Of a stretch of 64,000 bases of DNA, positions 59,525 through 64,000 are shown one piece after another. The position numbers were made by a program, and so were the translations under genes. Source of the DNA: Actinacidiphila bryophytorum. Lineage in GTDB: Bacteria; Actinomycetota; Actinomycetes; Streptomycetales; Streptomycetaceae. The notes under the pieces were generated by a model, which worked only from the letters and a program-made list of their open reading frames with translations, was not told the origin of the DNA and searched no databases. Within the stretch, counting starts at the first letter, position 1. Each line of letters starts with the position of its first letter. The stretch is taken from NCBI RefSeq assembly GCF_016916835.1, contig NZ_JAFFIX010000031.1, positions 1 through 64,000 of the forward strand, read 5' to 3'.

Positions 59525-59823
59525 GATGTCCTCCAGGGGGTGGTGACGCGCAGAAGCCGCCTGTCGGCGCGGGGGCGCGGATCGCCCGGGTCGAACCGGG
59601 TCCGAGCCTAGCCCGGCCGAGGGGACCTGCCTCCGAGGCGGGCACCGCCCGGCTGCGGGTACAGCCGGTTGGTCGGCACCGGGACGGGCCGCTCACATCT
59701 CGGGCTGGGTGGTTCAGAAGGAACTGAGAAGTTGGCGTGGCAGGCTGCGATCTTGATCCGAGCAGCGGTGGTCTGGGGCGTCCGGGCGCGGGCTGCGTAC
59801 GTCCTCTCCTACGGAGAATTCCC

Positions 59824-60357
59824 ATGAGCCTCACGCATATAGACGGTCTTCCCGCGCATGTCCTCTTCGTTCACTTCGTGGTGATATTGGTGCCGCTGAC
59901 GGCCCTCGCAGCGGTCGGATGCGCGATCCAGCCGCGGTACGCCCGGCGTATGGGGCTGGTGCTTCCCGTGCTGGGGCTGGTGACGCTGGCGCTCGTGCCG
60001 CTCACGACACACGCAGGGGAGTGGCTGGAGCCCCGAGTCGGTGACGACCCGCTGGTGCGCCGGCACGCGGAGTTGGGCGACGGGCTGCTGCCGTGGGCGA
60101 CGGGTCTTTTTCTGGCGACGGTCGCCATCTGGTGGCTGGGCCGCCGTTCGGCACAGTCCGAGGGGAGGGCGGAGGAGGGGTCTTCGACCGCCACTGCACG
60201 GTGGGCCTCGCCGACGGTGGTGCGCGTGGCCGCCGTGGTGCTGGCCGCCGCCGTGTCGACCGGCGCCGTCGTGGACGTCTACCGCATAGGCGAGTCCGGT
60301 GCGAAGGCCGCCTGGCACGACAACTACGACAAGTCCGCGACCGGCCACAACGGCTGA
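59824..60357 (+). CDS. DUF2231 membrane protein
   Basis: A 177-aa protein with four spans: IDGLPAHVLFVHFVVILVPLTALAAVG at the start (the HxxxxHF pattern of the family), MGLVLPVLGLVTLALVPLTTHAGEWLE, LLPWATGLFLATVAIWWLG and VVRVAAVVLAAAVSTGAVVDVYRIGESGAKAAWHD. The conserved His and Glu near membrane ends suggest a redox or heme role; this is unproven. GGAG lies 8 nt before the ATG. Confidence 0.87.
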   Translation: MSLTHIDGLPAHVLFVHFVVILVPLTALAAVGCAIQPRYARRMGLVLPVLGLVTLALVPLTTHAGEWLEPRVGDDPLVRRHAELGDGLLPWATGLFLATVAIWWLGRRSAQSEGRAEEGSSTATARWASPTVVRVAAVVLAAAVSTGAVVDVYRIGESGAKAAWHDNYDKSATGHNG

Positions 60358-60437
60358 CGGGCACGCGGAAGGCTCCCGGTCGCTGAATGCCGGGTGCGCG
60401 GCACCCGGGCTCCGCAGCGCCCTGTCGCGTGCGGATG

Positions 60438-60990
60438 TCACCGTCCTCGGGTCGCCTCCCGGGTGGCAGCGAGGATGGCATGTCGTCCTGCTGCCCGCCG
60501 TGGGTCCAACGGTGGACATCTGCGGTCACGGCGTCGACCAGGGCGGCGGGGTTCGCAAAGCGCTGCCCGGTGAGCCTGGATCTGCACGGGTCGTAGAAGA
60601 CGCCGTCACGGTTGCATGCCTCGGTGACGCCGTCGGTGACCATGAGCAGGAATGCCCCCGCCGGCAGGGGCAGAACATCTGCCGGGGACGTGTCCGCGGC
60701 GGACGAGGGCGCGACGGCGCCCAGGCCCATTCCCAGCGGCAGTTGCGGCGTGCGCGGGTCGAGGCACGTCACGTTCCCCTCGTGGACGAGGTACGGCGGG
60801 GGAGGCCCGCGGTTGACCAGCCGCAGGACGTCGCCCGCGGTGGAGACCTCGGCCGGCACAGCCGTGGTGAAGTCCTCGGCGGACACACCGGGCGGGCGCC
60901 GCGCCGTATCCCTGGACAGCGCCTCGTCCATCCGTTCCGCCAGCGTGGCCAGGTCGGGGGCGTGCTCCCGCGAGCGCCCGCGGAGCCTTC
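60438..60990 (-). pseudogene. Decayed SpoIIE-family phosphatase fragment
   Basis: Coherent SpoIIE sequence starts abruptly near 60990 (REHAPDLATLAERMDEALSR) just after an in-frame stop, and runs through VLRLVNRGPPPPYLV, LPLGMGLGAV and LLMVTDGVTEACNRDGVFYDP to GGQQDDM. There a one-base deletion near 60485 shifts the frame. If it is restored, the end reads AILAATREATRGR and stops at 60438. The N-terminal half, with the first metal-binding Asp residues, is missing. The gene is therefore truncated and frameshifted. Confidence 0.8.
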
Positions 60991-61318
60991 ACCTTCGTGC
61001 GACGAACTGCTTGCACGGTCGCTCCCAGCCCGTCTGGACCCTGGCGGCCCGTGTGGGCGTCCCGCGCTGGGTGGCGCCGCTGTTCGCCCCTGCGCGAGCA
61101 ACTCCGCCCGGCCCGAGGCCTGCTGATCCTCTCCAGCCTCAAGAGGGTGTTCGTGGAGCCCTTCTGGCAACCGTCCCTGCCGGCACTCGCACACCACTCA
61201 GCGAGCCACCGGAACGGCCGATACCGCAGATCTCAGACACGCTCCCAGACGCGGGAAAGAAGCCGTGTCGCGCGGGTGGTGCGCGAGGACGGAGGGGCCG
61301 GTACCCGAGGGTGGGACG
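60991..61318. other. Intergenic stretch upstream of the dead phosphatase
   Basis: No gene with coherent coding signal is seen on either strand. The sequence is somewhat lower in GC toward 61140-61270. It probably holds decayed 5' parts of the phosphatase and the promoter of the TMEM175 gene. Confidence 0.4.
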
Positions 61319-62029
61319 ATGACAGAGCCTGTTCAGGACCCGGAGGGACCCGCCGGGGCGGCCCCCGGGAGACCGTCGGGACCGGTACCGTTCGGTGCGG
61401 TGCGGGACCCCGCACGTGTGGTCGCCTTCAGCGACGGCGTGATCGCCATCGCCGTCATCCTGCTCGTGCTGGAGATCCACCCGCCGCCCGACACCCGGCG
61501 CCTGTTGCACGGCCTCGCCGAGCTCTGGCCGTCCTACCTGGCGTACGCCGTGACATTCCTGCTGATCGGCCAGGTGTGGGCCAACCACCACCTCATGTAC
61601 GACCACATCCGCAGCGCCGACCGGGTGGTGCTCTTCCTGAACACCTTGCTGCTGATGGACGTCGCCTTCCTGCCCTTCGCCGCATCCGTACTGGCGGAAG
61701 CCTTCCGCGACGGGCACGGCGAGCGCACCGCCGTCGTCCTGCACGACCTGACCTTCGAAGTGCTGGCGGTCCTGTTCAACCTCATCTGGTGGCACGTCCG
61801 TCGTGACCGCCGGCTGATCTCAGGCAGCATCGACGCCGCCGGCGTGGCCGCCATCAGCGGGCGCTTCCGGCTCGCCCTCGTCTGGATCGCCGTCGGGACC
61901 GTGCTCGGCGGCCTGCTCCCCGCGCTCGGCGTGGCCGTGATCACCGCCTTCATCCCGTACTACTGGCTTCCGGTCGCGGGCGAGGTCGCCAGGATCAGGC
62001 GCCCGCACGACCGCAGGCGCCGGCGGTGA
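61319..62029 (+). CDS. TMEM175-family (DUF1211) potassium-channel-like protein
   Basis: A 236-aa protein with six predicted spans. The family signature is at the first span: RVVAFSDGVIAIAVILLVLEI (about 36-56). AVTFLLIGQVWANHHLMYDHI and LLLMDVAFLPFAASVLA follow. Bacterial TMEM175 proteins form tetrameric potassium-selective channels. GAGGGTGGG precedes the ATG at 61319. The N-terminal 30 residues are Pro/Gly-rich and the C-terminus is strongly basic. Confidence 0.88.
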   Translation: MTEPVQDPEGPAGAAPGRPSGPVPFGAVRDPARVVAFSDGVIAIAVILLVLEIHPPPDTRRLLHGLAELWPSYLAYAVTFLLIGQVWANHHLMYDHIRSADRVVLFLNTLLLMDVAFLPFAASVLAEAFRDGHGERTAVVLHDLTFEVLAVLFNLIWWHVRRDRRLISGSIDAAGVAAISGRFRLALVWIAVGTVLGGLLPALGVAVITAFIPYYWLPVAGEVARIRRPHDRRRRR

Positions 62030-62212
62030 ACCGGGGTGCGCGCTGGCCGGGAGCCGCTCGCAGGCGGACGCTGGAGAGAGGGCGACCCGCGCCGCCCGGG
62101 TGCGGCGACATCCGGGACCACGTTCGCCCTCCGGCCGGCGACGCAGAACCGGCAGGCCGGAGCGTACGGCCGGCGGTGCCACCGCGGAAGGCACGACAGA
62201 GAGGTGAGAGAC

Positions 62213-63082
62213 ATGTACGCCCCCGTCCACCACCGGACCGCCGTCGTCGACGGCCTTGAGGTCTTCTACCGGGAGGCCGGCGATCCGGGGGCTCCCGCCG
62301 TGGTCCTGCTCCACGGCTTCCCGACCAGCTCGCACATGTTCCGCCACCTGATTCCGGCACTCGCCGACCGCTACCACGTGGTAGCGCCCGACCACATCGG
62401 GTTCGGCCAGTCCGCGATGCCCGGCCTGCAGGACTTCCCGTACACCTTCGAGGCCCTCACCCACGTCACTTCCGGGCTGCTCCGGCACCTGGACGTCGAC
62501 CGGTTCGCGATGTACGTGCAGGACTACGGCGCCCCCATCGGGTGGCGGCTGGCAGTCGAGTCCCCCGACCGCGTCACCGCGATCGTCACCCAGAACGGCA
62601 ACGCCTACGACGAGGGCTTCGTCAGGCCCTTCTGGGACGGCGTCTTCGCCTACGCCTCGGCGCCGGGGCCGGAGACCGAGGCGCCGCTGCGTGCAGCCCT
62701 GACCCCCGAGGTCACCCGCTGGCAGTACGTGAACGGCGTCGCCGACCCGAGCCTGGTCAGCCCGGACAACTGGGTCCACGACCAGGCACTGCTCGACCGC
62801 CCGGGCAACGACGAGATCCAGCTGAAGCTGTTCCGCGACTACCCCACCAACGTGGGCCTGTACCCGCGGGTCCACCAGTACTTCCGCGACTCGGGGGTCC
62901 CGCTGCTCGCGGTCTGGGGCGCCAACGACGAGATCTTCGGCCCCGACGGCGCCAGGGCGTTCCGCAGGGACCTGCCCGAAGCGGAGATCCAGCTGGTCGA
63001 CTCCGGGCACTTCGCGCTGGAGAGCCACTTCGGCACCATCACCGAGCACATCCGCGACTTCCTCGCCCGCGTCCTGACCTGA
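62213..63082 (+). CDS. Alpha/beta hydrolase (haloalkane dehalogenase/epoxide hydrolase-like)
   Basis: A 289-aa hydrolase: VVLLHGFPTSSHMFRHLIPAL (oxyanion), PDHIGFGQSAMP, nucleophile Asp in MYVQDYGAPIGWRLA, acid in WGANDEIF and His in VDSGHFALESH. The Asp nucleophile indicates epoxide hydrolase or dehalogenase-type chemistry. The ATG at 62213 has GAGGTGAGAG upstream. It precedes the DUF427 gene by 30 bp in the same direction, so the two may be cotranscribed. Confidence 0.9.
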   Translation: MYAPVHHRTAVVDGLEVFYREAGDPGAPAVVLLHGFPTSSHMFRHLIPALADRYHVVAPDHIGFGQSAMPGLQDFPYTFEALTHVTSGLLRHLDVDRFAMYVQDYGAPIGWRLAVESPDRVTAIVTQNGNAYDEGFVRPFWDGVFAYASAPGPETEAPLRAALTPEVTRWQYVNGVADPSLVSPDNWVHDQALLDRPGNDEIQLKLFRDYPTNVGLYPRVHQYFRDSGVPLLAVWGANDEIFGPDGARAFRRDLPEAEIQLVDSGHFALESHFGTITEHIRDFLARVLT

Positions 63083-63112
63083 CCCCCTGCGCGCCGAACG
63101 GAAGGAATTGCC

Positions 63113-63748
63113 ATGGGACTGTCCTGGCAGCAAGGACCGCTGGCCGCAGGTGCGATCGGGCACTTCCTCACCCCGGAGCCGCTGCCCGAGCGGCTGCTGT
63201 TCGCCGAGCCGCTGCGCCGCCGTCTACGCGTGCGGTTCAACGGTACGTGGATCGCCGACAGAGAGGACGTCGTGGTCCTGCACGAACCGGGCCGCTACCC
63301 GGTCGCCTACTTCCCCCGCGGCGACATCGCCGGGCAGGCGCTGACCGCGATGGACAAGGCCACCCGGCACCGGGACCTCGGCGACACCGCCTGGTATGCC
63401 GTGCACGCCGGTGACCGCACCGTCGAGCGCGCCGCCTGGGAATTCACCGCGCTGCCCGCCCACGCGGCGGAGCTGCAGAACAAGGTCGCCTTCGCGTGGC
63501 GGGCGATGGACGCCTTCTACGAGGAGGACGAGCGCATACTCGGGCACGCCGCGGACGCCTACCACCGCATCGACATCCGCAGCACCTCGCGCACCCTGGA
63601 CGTCCGCCTCGGCGGCGAGCAGTTCGCCCGCTCCGAACGCCCCCTCGTGCTGTTCGAGTCGGGTTTCGCGCCACGCTGGTACGTCCCGCGGGCCGAGATG
63701 CTCCTTGACCATGTCCGCCGTCGCGCCCCGTCCTGCGGGGTATCGTAG
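63113..63748 (+). CDS. DUF427 protein, C-terminally truncated
   Basis: A 211-aa protein with two DUF427-like units: LRRRLRVRFNGTWIADREDVVVLHEPGRYPVAYFPRGDI and TLDVRLGGEQFARSERPLVLFESGFAPRWYVPRAEMLLD. Full-length relatives of about 250 residues continue with a conserved Tyr/Trp-rich end. Here the sequence breaks after LLD into HVRRRAPSCGVS and stops, exactly where a HAD-hydrolase remnant begins in another frame. The last segment of the fold is therefore lost, and activity is doubtful. AAGGAA precedes the ATG. Confidence 0.75.
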   Translation: MGLSWQQGPLAAGAIGHFLTPEPLPERLLFAEPLRRRLRVRFNGTWIADREDVVVLHEPGRYPVAYFPRGDIAGQALTAMDKATRHRDLGDTAWYAVHAGDRTVERAAWEFTALPAHAAELQNKVAFAWRAMDAFYEEDERILGHAADAYHRIDIRSTSRTLDVRLGGEQFARSERPLVLFESGFAPRWYVPRAEMLLDHVRRRAPSCGVS

Positions 63749-64000
63749 CCTTTGGCGAAGACGCCGACGCGCGGCCGGACTTGGTGCGGACCGCCCTCTC
63801 TCCGGCGACACGACTCTTCGGCGTTGACCTGACGCCACTCCATGCAGTGGTGGTGGGTGACACGCCGGCGGACGTCCGGGCAGGAACGGCTGTCGGCGTC
63901 CCTGTGATCGCGGTCGCCAGACGGCTACCGAGGGATCTTCGAAGTGCGCAAGCCCCGAAGGGGATCATGCGGCGGCGTCGGGCACCCTGCCGACCGGCCC
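63709..64000 (+). pseudogene. HAD-superfamily hydrolase C-terminal remnant, reaching the window edge
   Basis: A frame open from 63709 to the window end encodes, from about 63739, a recognisable HAD end: GIVAFGEDADARPDLVRTAL, then LHAVVVGDTPADVRAGTAVG with motif IV and VPVIAVA. There is no start codon, no ribosome site and no N-terminal nucleophile motif. It begins at the point where the DUF427 gene loses its own end, which suggests a deletion that joined two genes. After IAVA the sequence no longer fits the family. Confidence 0.65.

Noticed and set aside
1-64000. CRISPR array, prophage, rRNA, tRNA or biosynthetic gene cluster
   Set aside because: No spaced identical repeats, phage structural genes, tRNA-like cloverleaf with TTCGA arm, rRNA sequence or PKS/NRPS/RiPP core gene was seen.

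Overview
The window is very GC-rich DNA, with strong G/C bias at third codon positions, GGAGG-type ribosome sites, frequent GTG starts and many leaderless genes. It also carries DasR-type operators, ECF41-like and SigG-like sigma factors, SpoIIE-type phosphatases, zinc-free ribosomal protein paralogues and DUF6126/DUF427/SCO6745-type families. Together these point to a chromosome of Streptomyces or a close relative. I found no rRNA, tRNA, CRISPR array, transposase or prophage. The region looks like accessory chromosomal arm: single genes and short operons, each often with its own regulator and operator, plus several decayed genes.

Layout. 1-12.2 kb: the start of a secreted glycoside hydrolase, an aldo/keto reductase, a SpoIIE phosphatase, a slipin, a methyltransferase, a SUKH protein, then a two-gene conflict-system-like module (Trypco1 protein 6221-6601 and a 1583-aa trypsin-NACHT-repeat protein 6588-11339), then a methyltransferase gene bounded by long inverted repeats. 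12.4-19.1 kb: a DasR-controlled chitinase, a chimeric pseudogene, an epoxide hydrolase/TetR pair with three palindromic operators, and an SDR/HxlR pair. 19.2-25.9 kb: transhydrogenase pntAB, a Ser/Thr kinase, a SigG-like sigma factor and an SDR. 25.9-33.9 kb: a threonine leader peptide and attenuator ahead of an editing-domain-less threonyl-tRNA synthetase, a MarR/epimerase pair, an amidohydrolase, an XRE-cupin regulator with DUF6126, a thioredoxin-reductase-like gene ending in a MITE-like element, a lipoprotein and a spermidine-synthase-like protein. 34-45 kb: a large unknown protein, TetR/hydrolase and LysR genes, AKR, GH16-like, VOC, TetR and a 61-aa protein, zinc-independent L33 and L31, and a hemerythrin. 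45-64 kb: acetyltransferases, methyltransferases, SigJ, a quinone reductase, a TrmB/LuxR-type regulator, DUF389, SpoIIE plus ATPase phosphatase, secreted small proteins, an ArsR-SRPBCC/DHFR operon, membrane proteins, a dead phosphatase, TMEM175, an alpha/beta hydrolase, and a truncated DUF427 gene fused to a HAD remnant.

Genes that work together: the GH99-like protein at the left edge and the chitinase 12 kb away carry the same promoter design, with a DasR box abutting a TTGACG -35, so both probably answer to amino sugars. rpmG and rpmE2 form a predicted Zur-regulated zinc-sparing pair. Trypco1 and trypsin-NACHT overlap by 14 nt and look translationally coupled. The Thr-rich leader, 15-bp hairpin and auxiliary ThrRS form an apparent ribosome-mediated attenuation unit. 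Most other regulators (TetR, MarR, HxlR, ArsR, XRE) sit next to their likely targets, with visible palindromes between them.
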